The notes beneath the pieces were generated by a model that was given only the letters and a program-made list of their open reading frames with translations, did not search any database and had not been told where the DNA came from. Shown here piece by piece: positions 23,270 to 31,100 of a DNA stretch of 35,109 bases (the first letter of the stretch is position 1; every line of letters begins with the position of its first letter). A program made the position numbers and the translations under genes. The stretch is from a bacterium (GTDB lineage Bacteria > Planctomycetota > SZUA-567), in NCBI GenBank assembly GCA_003245715.1, contig QKCJ01000016.1, forward strand, positions 1 to 35,109, read 5' to 3'.

Positions 23270-25435
23270 ATGAGTAGTTCTGTTACAATTGCGCTGGCTG
23301 GGAATCCTAATTCTGGCAAGAGTACGATTTTCAATGCTCTTACTGGTTCGCGCCAGCATGTGGGTAACTATCCCGGGGTGACTGTTGAGAAAAAGGAAGG
23401 TGCGTTCAGCTTTAACGGGACTGAGGTGAGGGTTATTGACCTTCCGGGTACTTACAGCCTTACGGCGTCCTCACCGGAAGAGACGGTGGCGCGTGATGTG
23501 CTGGTTGATGAGAAGCCTGATCTGGTGGTTAATATTGTCGATGCGTCTAACCTTGAGCGTAACCTGTATCTGACGGTGCAGCTTCTTGAGCAGCGTGTGC
23601 CGTTATTGATTGTCCTTAATATGATTGACACGGCCAAGGGCAAGGGGCTTGAAATTGACGCGGATAGGCTTTCTGCGCAGTTTGGCGTTCCGGTAATCAA
23701 GACCGTGGGGCATCGCAGCAAGGGGCTTGATGAGCTGAAGACCTCGATTCTGCGTTTTTCCGGTATCTTGCCGAGTAAGCCCTTTGACTGGGTTTCGCAT
23801 ACTGAATCACATCTGGCAAAGTGCGTTAATGATGTGGCAAAAGAGATTGAATCGGTTGATTTCGACCGCAAGGGTATTCCTGATTCCTGGTATTCACTGA
23901 AATATCTTGAGGGTGACAAGGATATCACTGCGCTTATTTCAAAGTCTTCGGGTGGTGATAAACTTGATACCATAAATAATATCATCAAGGCTGTTGAGGA
24001 TCATGAGGAGGAGACGGCGGAGATTCTGGTGGCTGAACACCGGTACGGGATTATCGGCGGTATCTGCCGTGAGGCGGTAAGTTCGACAATCGAAGCGCGG
24101 CGCAGTATCAGTGATAAGATTGACGCTGTAGTCACAAACCGTTTTCTTGGTATTCCGCTCTTTCTGGTGCTTATGTACTGCGTTTTCTGGTTGACCTTTA
24201 CGGTTGGCGATCCGTTTATGGGTTGGATTGAAGCCGGTTTCGGCTGGCTTGGCGAGACTATCAGCGGATTGTGGGGGGCTGACAGTGAGAGCATGCTAAA
24301 GTCATTGCTTGTTGACGGAATTATCGGCGGGGTTGGGGGTGTTCTGGTTTTCCTTCCGAATATCATCCTGCTTTTTCTGGGGATTGCCTTTCTTGAGGGA
24401 ACGGGGTATATGGCGCGTGCGGCGTTTATTATGGACCGCCTGATGAATAAGCTCGGTTTGCACGGCAAGAGTTTTATCCCGATGCTGGTTGGTTTTGGCT
24501 GTACTGTTCCGGCGATTATGGCCACACGTACGCTTGAGTCTAACCGTGACCGGATGACGACTATGCTTGTAGCGCCGCTGATGAGTTGTGGCGCGCGACT
24601 GCCGATTTACGCGCTGTTGATTCCGGCGTTTTTCCCTGAATCAATTGAAGCGGAAATCATGTGGAGTATTTATGTTATCGGTATTGTTCTGGCGATTGTC
24701 TGTGCCAAGCTTCTGCGCAGCACGCTCTTTAAGGGTGAAGAAGTGCCGTTTGTTATGGAGTTACCTCCTTACCGCCTGCCCACGCTCAGAAGTATTGTCG
24801 TTCATATGTGGGACCGGGCCGGAATTTATATGAAAAAGGCCGGAACGATCATTCTGGCTATTTCTATCCTGCTCTGGCTTGCCTCGACTTACCCAAAGAC
24901 TGAGACCTTCTCAAAAGACTATTCGGCTGAGATCAGTCAGGTTCAGGCGTCATCTGCAAGTGCTGAAATAAAGGCGCAAAAGGTTACCGAGCTTGAGAAC
25001 CAGCAGGTCGCGGAAGAACTCTCAAACACAATTACCGGAAAGATCGGCCATGCCATGGCGCCATTTATCAGCCCGCTTGGTTTTGACTGGAAGATCGGTA
25101 CGGCGCTTATCGGTGCGTTTGCCGCCAAGGAAGTCTTTGTGGCGCAGATGGGTATTGTTTACTCTGTTGGCGAGGCTGATGAGGAATCGACAGCCCTGCG
25201 GACGGTTCTGACTAACACCTATACGCCTCTTCAGGGCTTTTGTATGATGCTCTTCTGTCTTATCAGCGCCCCTTGTATGGCGACAATCGCAATTACCAGA
25301 CGTGAGAGTAACTCCTGGGGCTGGGCGATGTTCCAGCTTTTCGGCCTGACTGCTCTGGCGTGGGTTATAACCTTTATTGTCTATCAGGGCGGGACATTGC
25401 TTGAAATCGGAACAAAAATGGTCGGCGCCGCCTAG
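23270..25435 (+). CDS. feoB: ferrous iron transport protein B
   Basis: A 721-residue FeoB, the Fe(II) permease of the inner membrane. N-terminal GTPase domain: G1 GNPNSGKST (11-19), G3 DLPG (57-60), G4 NMID (117-120). A helical GDI-like spacer (about 170-275) is followed by the membrane domain with two Gate repeats (GTGYMARAAFIMDR with GFGCTVPAI, and later SPLGFDWKIG with AAKEVF). A polar insert with coiled-coil character (about 545-585) lies between membrane segments. The start ATG has AGGAG upstream. Fe(II) uptake through Feo fits an anoxic habitat. Confidence 0.97.
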   Translation: MSSSVTIALAGNPNSGKSTIFNALTGSRQHVGNYPGVTVEKKEGAFSFNGTEVRVIDLPGTYSLTASSPEETVARDVLVDEKPDLVVNIVDASNLERNLYLTVQLLEQRVPLLIVLNMIDTAKGKGLEIDADRLSAQFGVPVIKTVGHRSKGLDELKTSILRFSGILPSKPFDWVSHTESHLAKCVNDVAKEIESVDFDRKGIPDSWYSLKYLEGDKDITALISKSSGGDKLDTINNIIKAVEDHEEETAEILVAEHRYGIIGGICREAVSSTIEARRSISDKIDAVVTNRFLGIPLFLVLMYCVFWLTFTVGDPFMGWIEAGFGWLGETISGLWGADSESMLKSLLVDGIIGGVGGVLVFLPNIILLFLGIAFLEGTGYMARAAFIMDRLMNKLGLHGKSFIPMLVGFGCTVPAIMATRTLESNRDRMTTMLVAPLMSCGARLPIYALLIPAFFPESIEAEIMWSIYVIGIVLAIVCAKLLRSTLFKGEEVPFVMELPPYRLPTLRSIVVHMWDRAGIYMKKAGTIILAISILLWLASTYPKTETFSKDYSAEISQVQASSASAEIKAQKVTELENQQVAEELSNTITGKIGHAMAPFISPLGFDWKIGTALIGAFAAKEVFVAQMGIVYSVGEADEESTALRTVLTNTYTPLQGFCMMLFCLISAPCMATIAITRRESNSWGWAMFQLFGLTALAWVITFIVYQGGTLLEIGTKMVGAA

Positions 25436-25532
25436 CCGTGAAAAACAGGGCGTTGGTGATTCTGCTCGGAGTGCTTAAAACGAAGAAACTTCTCCCCATT
25501 GCCGCTGTTATAATTGACGGGGAAAGAAAAAG

Positions 25533-25598
25533 GAGCTGCCACCGGAATGTATTACACAATTCGAGTTTTTTGTGTAGTCTTGACCGGTTGAGCAGCTC
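25533..25598 (-). terminator. nested-stem hairpin, probable terminator of the ferredoxin gene
   Basis: Three nested complementary segments in order, GAGCTGC, CCGG, TACACAA, answered by TTGTGTA, CCGG, GCAGCTC. Read on the minus strand it starts about 10 nt after the ferredoxin stop and is followed by CCTTTTTCTTT, so it can terminate that transcript. The multi-arm form is unusual for a simple terminator. Confidence 0.6.
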
Positions 25599-25607
25599 TT
25601 TGCGTTA

Positions 25608-25778
25608 TTATGCCGGTGCTATGGCATTAACAGGGCATTCATCAGCGCACGCTCCGCAATCAACGCATTTGTCCGGATCAATAACAAACTTCGGATCGCC
25701 CTCTGAGATAGCGTCAACCGGACAGACCGGCGCGCATGATCCGCACATTGTGCAATTATCAGAAATAACGTATGCCAT
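25608..25778 (-). CDS. 2x[4Fe-4S] ferredoxin
   Basis: A 56-residue clostridial-type ferredoxin found by translating the minus strand. Two classic motifs are present: C9-x2-C12-x2-C15-x3-C19-P and C38-x2-C41-x2-C44-x3-C48-P. It begins MAYVISDNCTMCGSC and ends VNAIAPA. It is the general low-potential electron carrier of anaerobes, here a likely partner for the hydrogenase, FTR and pyruvate:ferredoxin-type enzymes. An RBS AAGGAGAA sits just before the ATG. It is a single-gene unit with its own promoter, operator-like palindrome and terminator. Confidence 0.96.
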   Translation of the reverse strand: MAYVISDNCTMCGSCAPVCPVDAISEGDPKFVIDPDKCVDCGACADECPVNAIAPA

Positions 25779-25803
25779 TATGTTCTCCTTCTTTTTATGA
25801 AAA

Positions 25804-25824
25804 ATACGTACCCGACGTACGTAT
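25804..25824. promoter_or_regulatory. perfect palindrome, candidate operator of the ferredoxin gene
   Basis: ATACGTAC (25804-25811) and GTACGTAT (25817-25824) are perfect 8-bp inverted arms around CCGAC. On the minus strand it lies just after the -10 box, covering the predicted transcription start and first 20 nt. The position is typical of a repressor site. It could also form a short 5' hairpin in the mRNA. Confidence 0.6.
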
Positions 25825-25829
25825 AAGAT

Positions 25830-25858
25830 GTTATAGCACAGGGTTTGTTTTTTTTCAA
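25830..25858 (-). promoter_or_regulatory. promoter of the ferredoxin gene
   Basis: On the minus strand TTGAAA (complement of 25853-25858), 17-bp spacer, TATAAC (complement of 25830-25835), about 50-80 bp before the ferredoxin ATG. Confidence 0.7.
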
Positions 25859-26015
25859 AGAAGTTTTTGGCTCCCGAAAATTAAACTTTATGGGCGTGAT
25901 ATTTATTGCTTTTTCAGGCATAATTCAGTATAAACCAGATCTAAATTTCATGACTGAATGTCTGGTATTTATTAGGGTTACGTGATAAAAAGTTGAATAT
26001 TTGCGATAAAACCTG

Positions 26016-26044
26016 TTGACACTACCCACCTAAAGCTGTAAATT
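26016..26044 (+). promoter_or_regulatory. promoter of the small basic protein gene
   Basis: Consensus TTGACA (26016-26021), 17-bp spacer, TAAATT (26039-26044), 41 bp before the ATG. It suggests strong constitutive expression. Confidence 0.7.
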
Positions 26045-26085
26045 ATTAACCCTGAAAGATTAACCTGTTAGATAAGGATTTGAAA

Positions 26086-26247
26086 ATGGCTAGAAATACA
26101 AAAAAGGCAGAACGTGCTGCTCTTGCTAAGGCTCGTAGAGCTATCCGTCGTAAACTTGCAGCTCACAAGGCTACCAAGCACGGTGGTGCTTCAAAGCGTC
26201 GTCAGACCAAGACTCACCCACACCGTCGCAGCGCCGCTCTTCGCTAA
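26086..26247 (+). CDS. 53-residue highly basic protein of unknown function
   Basis: A 53-residue protein starting MARNTKKAERAALAKARRAI and ending THPHRRSAALR. It is very rich in Lys, Arg, Ala and His, with no acidic residue except one Glu. The composition is like that of small ribosomal proteins or histone H1/Hc1-like nucleoid proteins, but the sequence does not match S20, L34, Thx or other small ribosomal proteins that I know. AAGGA precedes the ATG; a consensus promoter and a strong terminator frame it as a one-gene transcript. Codons look well used. RNA or DNA binding is an inference from charge. Confidence 0.75.
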   Translation: MARNTKKAERAALAKARRAIRRKLAAHKATKHGGASKRRQTKTHPHRRSAALR

Positions 26248-26273
26248 TAAGCAAGATTTGCCGCTAAAAATTT

Positions 26274-26301
26274 ACCGTCCGGTTATGCCGGACGGTTTTT
26301 T
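26274..26301. terminator. bidirectional intrinsic terminator
   Basis: A perfect stem ACCGTCCGG / CCGGACGGT with loop TTATG is followed by six Ts on the plus strand and, on the minus strand, by AAATTTTTAG. It ends the small basic protein gene and also the cbiB unit coming from the right. Confidence 0.93.
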
Positions 26302-26341
26302 CATTCAAGCCTAATTTCGCCTTGCTGATTTCTGTCTGAAT

Positions 26342-27328
26342 TCAGTGCAGGGCGATCATAATCTGAGCTACCAGTGCTCCGGTAATGGCAAAGATAAATG
26401 AGCTCACAATCAGTAGTTGATTGGCTCGTTTGATATCGCCGGGGGTAGGGGGCTGAAATTGCGCTGCAATGTATTCTGAGTGCCTGCAGACGCCTTTATA
26501 ATAGTTATCGCCGCCAAGCCTGATGTTGAGCGCACCGGCAAATGCTGCTTCACTCAAGCCAGAGTTCGGGCTGGGGTGTTTTTGACCATCGCTGATGGCA
26601 ACACGCAGGGCATTTTTCGCGTCAAAACCGGAAATTTTAGCTCCAAGCGCGATAACCAGAACTGTCAGCCTGGCCGGCAGGTAATTGGCAAAGTCGTCAA
26701 GCTTGGCCGGGAAGAAACCAAAATCACGATAAGTCTCGTTTTTATAGCCAAACATCGAATCCATGGTGTTAATGCACCGGTAGATTACGGCCATAAGCGC
26801 CGCCCCTTGCGCACCGCCAATGGCAGCACCGATTATCGCGTAGAAAAGCACCGCCGTTGTGCCATCGACGGTATTTTCGGCGATACTTTCAATGGCCGCA
26901 CGCGCCAGTTCTCTTTCATCAAGATCAACGGTGTCACGTCCGACAATCCTGGCTGTTGCCAGCCTTGCTTTTCTTTTGTCGCCTTCTTCAAGATGTTTGA
27001 GGATTTCATTGGTGTGTTTGGTCATATCCTGCATGGCAATGCAGGTGTAGGTAATGATTATGGCAAGAATTGCCTGCAGCGGGGTGGCGATGTGTGCGAG
27101 AAATTGCAGTGCGAACCAGCAGGCGAGGGTGGATATGCCGATAACTGAAATTACCGAGAGAAAACCGGCTGCTTTGGCGTTGGGGGCGGATTTTCTGGTC
27201 ACCGCCTCCACTTTAATGCAGAGTGCGCCGATAAGCCTGACAGGATGGTATTGGTATTCAGGATCGCCGAGAATAAAATCAAGGATCAATGCAAAGAACG
27301 GCAGGAGAAGATTGATTGACTGTGGCAT
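26342..27328 (-). CDS. cbiB: adenosylcobinamide-phosphate synthase
   Basis: A 328-residue CbiB/CobD-type membrane protein. The N-terminal signature is LDFILGDPEYQYHPVRLIG, followed by several TMs and the conserved middle ESIAENTVDGTTAVLFYAIIGA and SMFGYKNETYRDFGFFPAKLDD. It attaches aminopropanol (phosphate) to adenosylcobyric acid in late cobamide synthesis. The RBS is weak. It lies 27 bp after the exported unknown protein gene on the same strand and ends at the bidirectional terminator. With cobO in the window it indicates cobamide synthesis or salvage, although the genes are not clustered. Confidence 0.95.
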   Translation of the reverse strand: MPQSINLLLPFFALILDFILGDPEYQYHPVRLIGALCIKVEAVTRKSAPNAKAAGFLSVISVIGISTLACWFALQFLAHIATPLQAILAIIITYTCIAMQDMTKHTNEILKHLEEGDKRKARLATARIVGRDTVDLDERELARAAIESIAENTVDGTTAVLFYAIIGAAIGGAQGAALMAVIYRCINTMDSMFGYKNETYRDFGFFPAKLDDFANYLPARLTVLVIALGAKISGFDAKNALRVAISDGQKHPSPNSGLSEAAFAGALNIRLGGDNYYKGVCRHSEYIAAQFQPPTPGDIKRANQLLIVSSFIFAITGALVAQIMIALH

Positions 27329-27355
27329 ATTTGCTGTCCGGCAGGCGATTGCTGC

Positions 27356-28318
27356 TTATTTTTTTTGGCTCAGGAAACTATCAGGTGTCAATTGTTTTAC
27401 CGACCAGGCGGCAAGTTCCTTGAGTGTCGGGTACTTGGTATTCTTGATAATATACAGCAGGGTATCAGAGGCGTATTGCTGCTCTTTTTTGCCGGTCGCT
27501 ATGATTGTTCCCTGACTTCCAGGGACACCGTGGCGAAATATTCCAAGGCGCATCACCGCTTCCTGACGCCAGATGAAGTCCGGGTCTTCGGTTGCGATTT
27601 TAATTGTGCTGTAGAGGCTGTTAAAACCGATCATATTGCCAAGGTAGACATTGAGCTTGCCCATGTTCTTATTGAGGGCGTCCTCAAGGAATACCGCGTA
27701 ATCAAGGGCAAGGTTGCTGCGGTTTATATCAAGTTTGCGCTGGAGGAAAGAGGAATACTCCTTGGCGGCCATCAGCTTGATACGGATTCCGAGGATATAG
27801 GTCAGAAGTGACGGCGGCTCCTGGGTAAGATGCCAGCCGAAGATCAGCGCACTGCGGTAGACTGCCCCCGCGCCTTTATAATCGCTGCGCTCTTCAAGTT
27901 CCTTGGCAAGATCAAAGAGTGCCTGTGTGTAAGCCATGAAGACTACTACATCTGGCTGCTTGCTCTGGCCGGTGGTCATTCTCGGGTAATAATTGGGGCT
28001 GAGGTGGCATTCTTTTATGCTGACAGCCCGCAGGATTTCATTGACGCCCTTGCTGCGTTTTTTTATGGTGTATTTGTCCGGCGCAGTGCGGTCTTCATTG
28101 AAGAGGCTTTCAAGACGGACGTAATGGTCTGCGGCGTTGCCGGAGCCTGTAGGAAAACCGGTAAGCTTCTCAAGGCCATTATTGGTATCGATTTTTTCAA
28201 GCGGCACGCTTTTAAAGAGAAAGCGCTGGGTTGTGGTCATCTCAGTTGTCGGTGGTGTCAGATCTGCTGCCAGTAAAATGCCAGATAATATAAAACTTAC
28301 CAGTACAAAAAATCGCAT
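27356..28318 (-). CDS. exported protein of unknown function
   Basis: A 320-residue protein with an N-terminal signal peptide (about residues 1-17, cleavage after LAA or nearby). The remainder is mostly helical, with stretches such as DLAKELEERSDYKGAGAVYRSAL that look like TPR- or HEAT-type helix pairs (KYPTLKELAAWSVKQL at the end). I recognise no catalytic motif. RBS AGGAAA. It is placed between phoU and cbiB on the same strand; the neighbours do not suggest a function. It is probably periplasmic. Confidence 0.75.
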   Translation of the reverse strand: MRFFVLVSFILSGILLAADLTPPTTEMTTTQRFLFKSVPLEKIDTNNGLEKLTGFPTGSGNAADHYVRLESLFNEDRTAPDKYTIKKRSKGVNEILRAVSIKECHLSPNYYPRMTTGQSKQPDVVVFMAYTQALFDLAKELEERSDYKGAGAVYRSALIFGWHLTQEPPSLLTYILGIRIKLMAAKEYSSFLQRKLDINRSNLALDYAVFLEDALNKNMGKLNVYLGNMIGFNSLYSTIKIATEDPDFIWRQEAVMRLGIFRHGVPGSQGTIIATGKKEQQYASDTLLYIIKNTKYPTLKELAAWSVKQLTPDSFLSQKK

Positions 28319-28349
28319 ACTTTTTTCCTGTATTCTCTGATTCTGCTAT

Positions 28350-29243
28350 TTATTTGCGCTTGTTGGCCTGATGGCGAAGAAGTCTTTCTCTGGCACTGAG
28401 TGCTTTTTCTTTGGCGCCCTCTGCCTGCGCTTCGATAATTTCCTTCGCTATGCAGACCGTCTCGCCCTGACGCTTGCGCAGTTGTTCTTCAAGGTCTTCA
28501 CGTGCGGCCCGGGTCTTAATTGCTTCTTTTTCGGCCTGAGCCATCTCCGCTTCGCCAAATTCTGAAGAGCCAAGAATCGGAATCGGGTGGTACTCATCAA
28601 GGTGGTGGCGGACGACCTTGCCTTCTGTTGTGAAAATCACGTCTTCAGCGATATTGGAAGCCTGATCGGCTACCCGGTGAAGTGATTGGGCGATAAAGAG
28701 AATATGGCAGGCACGCTCGACATTACGCTCGTTTTTGCGCATTATCTCGGTAAGCTGTTGGAATATCATGCGCATTTCATCCTGTACAATCCGGCGCTCG
28801 TCGATAATTTTCCAGGCCAGGGTGGTATCGCTCTCAAGCAGTGCGTTGATGCTCTCGCGGGTCATCTCGCAGACCTGCTCAATCATCGGCATGAAATCGA
28901 CGACCTGCGCGAGGATGCTTTTTTCCTGAACAAGAAAGAGTACATGCTCGCAGATATGCGCTGCCTGGTCACCGATACGCTCAAGGTCATTATTGATCTT
29001 GCTGGCGGTTATGACAAACTTGGCTTCATTCCGTTCGAGCTTGCCTGAAAGCAGCAGCGTCTGGCACTGGCGGTCAATTGACAACTCTATTTCGTCAATT
29101 TCCTTGTCGTAGTCAATAACGTAGCATGCCAGATCACGATCGCGGTCAAGCAGGCTCATCATGGCTGTTGATACAGCGTATTCGCACATTTCACCCATAG
29201 CCACAAGGCTGCTTTTAAGCTTTTCGAGCGCTAACTTCGGCAT
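28350..29243 (-). CDS. phoU: PhoU-family phosphate regulator with long charged C-terminal tail
   Basis: A 297-residue protein. Residues about 1-215 are two PhoU three-helix repeats (MGEMCEYAVSTAMMSLLDRD, EIDEIELSIDRQC, ASKINNDLERIGDQAAHICEHV; then LHRVADQASNIAEDVIFTTEGKVVRH). Family members stop near 220-240; here about 65 more residues form a highly charged, probably coiled-coil tail (AEKEAIKTRAAREDLEEQLRK and on). It is expected to restrain the Pst transporter and a PhoR-type kinase. No pst or phoBR gene is nearby. ATG with AAAGGGAA upstream. Confidence 0.9.
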   Translation of the reverse strand: MPKLALEKLKSSLVAMGEMCEYAVSTAMMSLLDRDRDLACYVIDYDKEIDEIELSIDRQCQTLLLSGKLERNEAKFVITASKINNDLERIGDQAAHICEHVLFLVQEKSILAQVVDFMPMIEQVCEMTRESINALLESDTTLAWKIIDERRIVQDEMRMIFQQLTEIMRKNERNVERACHILFIAQSLHRVADQASNIAEDVIFTTEGKVVRHHLDEYHPIPILGSSEFGEAEMAQAEKEAIKTRAAREDLEEQLRKRQGETVCIAKEIIEAQAEGAKEKALSARERLLRHQANKRK

Positions 29244-29306
29244 AATTCCCTTTCCTCTAATATTATTGTTGCCTATAGACAGACACTTCAGGTCTGGCTG
29301 GCAGTG

Positions 29307-29582
29307 TTATCCTTTTACATACAGCTGACAGTGACACATTCCCCTTTCCGCGATTTCCTGTTCATGAAAAACGCATGGGCAGACAATCTTGTCATCCATT
29401 TCAGGGTTTCCGGTAACCAGTCGGCAGGGGCAGTACTGTTTACCTTTATTTTCTTCGTTACGAGCCAGCCCTTTAACCACCCGTTTAACCACATTCTCAT
29501 CCGGATTAAGCTCAAAATCCTTGCCTGCGGCAAAATCAGTAACATTCTTGAGGATCTGTTCTTCTCTTTCCGTGAGTTCCAT
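29307..29582 (-). CDS. ferredoxin:thioredoxin reductase catalytic chain
   Basis: A 91-residue FTR beta-chain. All six diagnostic cysteines are present in CPC (51-53), CPC (68-70) and CHC (83-85), binding a [4Fe-4S] cluster next to a redox disulfide that transfers ferredoxin electrons to thioredoxin. The spacings (14 and 12 residues) differ from the plant/cyanobacterial enzyme (16 and 8) and resemble non-photosynthetic types. The variable chain is absent here. The start ATG 29582 has AAAGG upstream; the frame stays open to 29678 but that extension lacks family similarity. Confidence 0.93.
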   Translation of the reverse strand: MELTEREEQILKNVTDFAAGKDFELNPDENVVKRVVKGLARNEENKGKQYCPCRLVTGNPEMDDKIVCPCVFHEQEIAERGMCHCQLYVKG

Positions 29583-29751
29583 AATTATACCTTTATTAAA
29601 TGTTATTGTCCAGTAATTTGAGTTTATAATTTGCAGATGAACAGTAGAACCGTTATCGGCAAAATTTTCAATATTCATATTATTGGCATTACTTAAAATA
29701 ATGTCAAGTTAATAGCTGCTAATAATTCATTGTGGCTTTAGACGACACGTC

Positions 29752-30249
29752 CTAATAGAGGCGATAGGCGCCACAGACAATAAACTCCTTGCCGGAGTCA
29801 GCGGTTGCACGCTTGAAGTATATTTTATATGACTTTGCATTATTGCCGCCGTTTGTTGCTGCAAGGCTGAATTCAACCCATCCTTCACCGTCATTCATCG
29901 CCGCGCGGATGATATCCGTGCGTGTTTTGCTGCCGGGCATTGGCATATTACGGTAATCTTTTCTTTCGACGACAACCTTGCCTTCAAGGTCATAAATCCA
30001 CAGGGAAATATTATCACCGGCGCCATATGGCGGTTTTCCTGTGTGTATACCGCTGATAACATGACTTGGATTTTTGGTAAAGCTGTTGACACTATGGCGA
30101 ACCATTGCGACTACTGCCCCAGCATACTCAGGGTTGTCGACAAGATTTGCGTTTATTTCTCTAGCTGTTTTATTCGCGGAAATCCCAACAGGCTCACAGC
30201 CTGAAATTATAATTAAAGATATCAGTAATGCGACTACTGTACGGTACAT
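29752..30249 (-). CDS. Cache-like domain lipoprotein
   Basis: A 165-residue protein. The N-terminus is a lipoprotein signal peptide with lipobox IISGC (cysteine around residue 18). The mature part resembles a single Cache domain: GDNISLWIYDLEGKVVVERKD, then DGEGWVEFSLA and a final YKIYFKRA ... EFIVCGAYRLY, a pattern also seen in periplasmic sensor domains of chemoreceptors and kinases. As a free lipoprotein it may be a ligand-binding accessory protein. GAGGAAAAG precedes the ATG, which lies 2 bp after the end of rsmG, so it is co-transcribed with rsmG. Confidence 0.8.
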   Translation of the reverse strand: MYRTVVALLISLIIISGCEPVGISANKTAREINANLVDNPEYAGAVVAMVRHSVNSFTKNPSHVISGIHTGKPPYGAGDNISLWIYDLEGKVVVERKDYRNMPMPGSKTRTDIIRAAMNDGEGWVEFSLAATNGGNNAKSYKIYFKRATADSGKEFIVCGAYRLY

Positions 30250-30251
30250 TT

Positions 30252-31100
30252 TTACTTTTCCTCAGTTTTTTTTGTGAAGACCACCAGGCGTCGGCTCTGA
30301 TTGGTATTCGGTAAATCATATTTTATATCTTCGGTCATCTTGTAGACGCCCTTGAATCCCTGCTGGGCCTCGGTTATTTCCTGACCGCAGGAGGGACCTT
30401 TCATGAATGCCACGCGTCCGCCCGGTGCAATAAACGGTTCGACGCGTTTTAGGGTTGCCGGAATAACTTCCACTGCGCGCGTAACAATTGTCTGCGCTTC
30501 AAGCGGGGAGTCCTCACGCACGCTTCTTGGGTAAATCTCGACATTGTCCAGACCGAGTTCCTCTTTAACCATCTCAAGGAAACCAACCCGTTTGCCGCGG
30601 CTTTCGGCGAGAATCACCTTTATGTGCGGGCAGCGTATTGCAATTGGCGCTCCGGGGAATCCCGGTCCTGAGCCGATATCAAGGACAGGGCCGTTGATCT
30701 CAATAAGGTCGGCAACTATCGAGCAGTCGATGAAATGCTTGAGTACTGTCGCCTCTATCCCCATAATTCTGGTAAGGTCAAGCTCGGCGTTATGATCCCT
30801 TAAAAGGCAGTAGTATTTCCAGTAGGCGGCAAGTTCCCGCTCGCTTACTTCATAGTTGCGTTCGGCAAAAAGTCTCTGCATATACTCAGGGGATGCTGGC
30901 TCTTTTTCGTAATATGCGTAATCGTAAGGACGTTTACCCCCGGCAAAACCCGAGGTGCGGTTAGGGGTTATTTTCTTTTTGGGCCTGCTTGAGGAAAGTG
31001 CGGTCTTGGGAAGACTGGAGAGGTGCCCCCGGCTGGCACCTTTGCTGTTTCCCCGCTTTTGAGGTGTCTGCTTTTTCTCGTTTCTTCCATTTTTAGCCAT
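30252..31100 (-). CDS. rsmG: 16S rRNA (guanine527-N7) methyltransferase with N-terminal extension
   Basis: A 282-residue RsmG (GidB). The SAM-binding motif VLDIGSGPGFPG lies at 139-150 and the preceding DLTRI ... LKHFIDC segment is typical, followed by ESRGKRVGFLEMV. E. coli RsmG has 207 residues; here about 70 extra N-terminal residues are basic and low-complexity (MAKNGRNEKKQTPQKRGNSK and on), possibly an RNA-binding tail. The ATG has only a weak RBS, so a start inside the tail cannot be excluded, but the frame is open and the Met clear. It methylates G527 of 16S rRNA. Confidence 0.93.
   Translation of the reverse strand: MAKNGRNEKKQTPQKRGNSKGASRGHLSSLPKTALSSSRPKKKITPNRTSGFAGGKRPYDYAYYEKEPASPEYMQRLFAERNYEVSERELAAYWKYYCLLRDHNAELDLTRIMGIEATVLKHFIDCSIVADLIEINGPVLDIGSGPGFPGAPIAIRCPHIKVILAESRGKRVGFLEMVKEELGLDNVEIYPRSVREDSPLEAQTIVTRAVEVIPATLKRVEPFIAPGGRVAFMKGPSCGQEITEAQQGFKGVYKMTEDIKYDLPNTNQSRRLVVFTKKTEEK

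Noticed and set aside
26086..26247. Identification of the small basic protein as ribosomal protein S20
   Set aside because: Too short (53 against about 85 residues) and lacks the S20 helical pattern; similarity is only in composition.
26480..27148. Plus-strand open frame inside cbiB
   Set aside because: Antisense to the conserved CbiB motifs with no supporting start signal.
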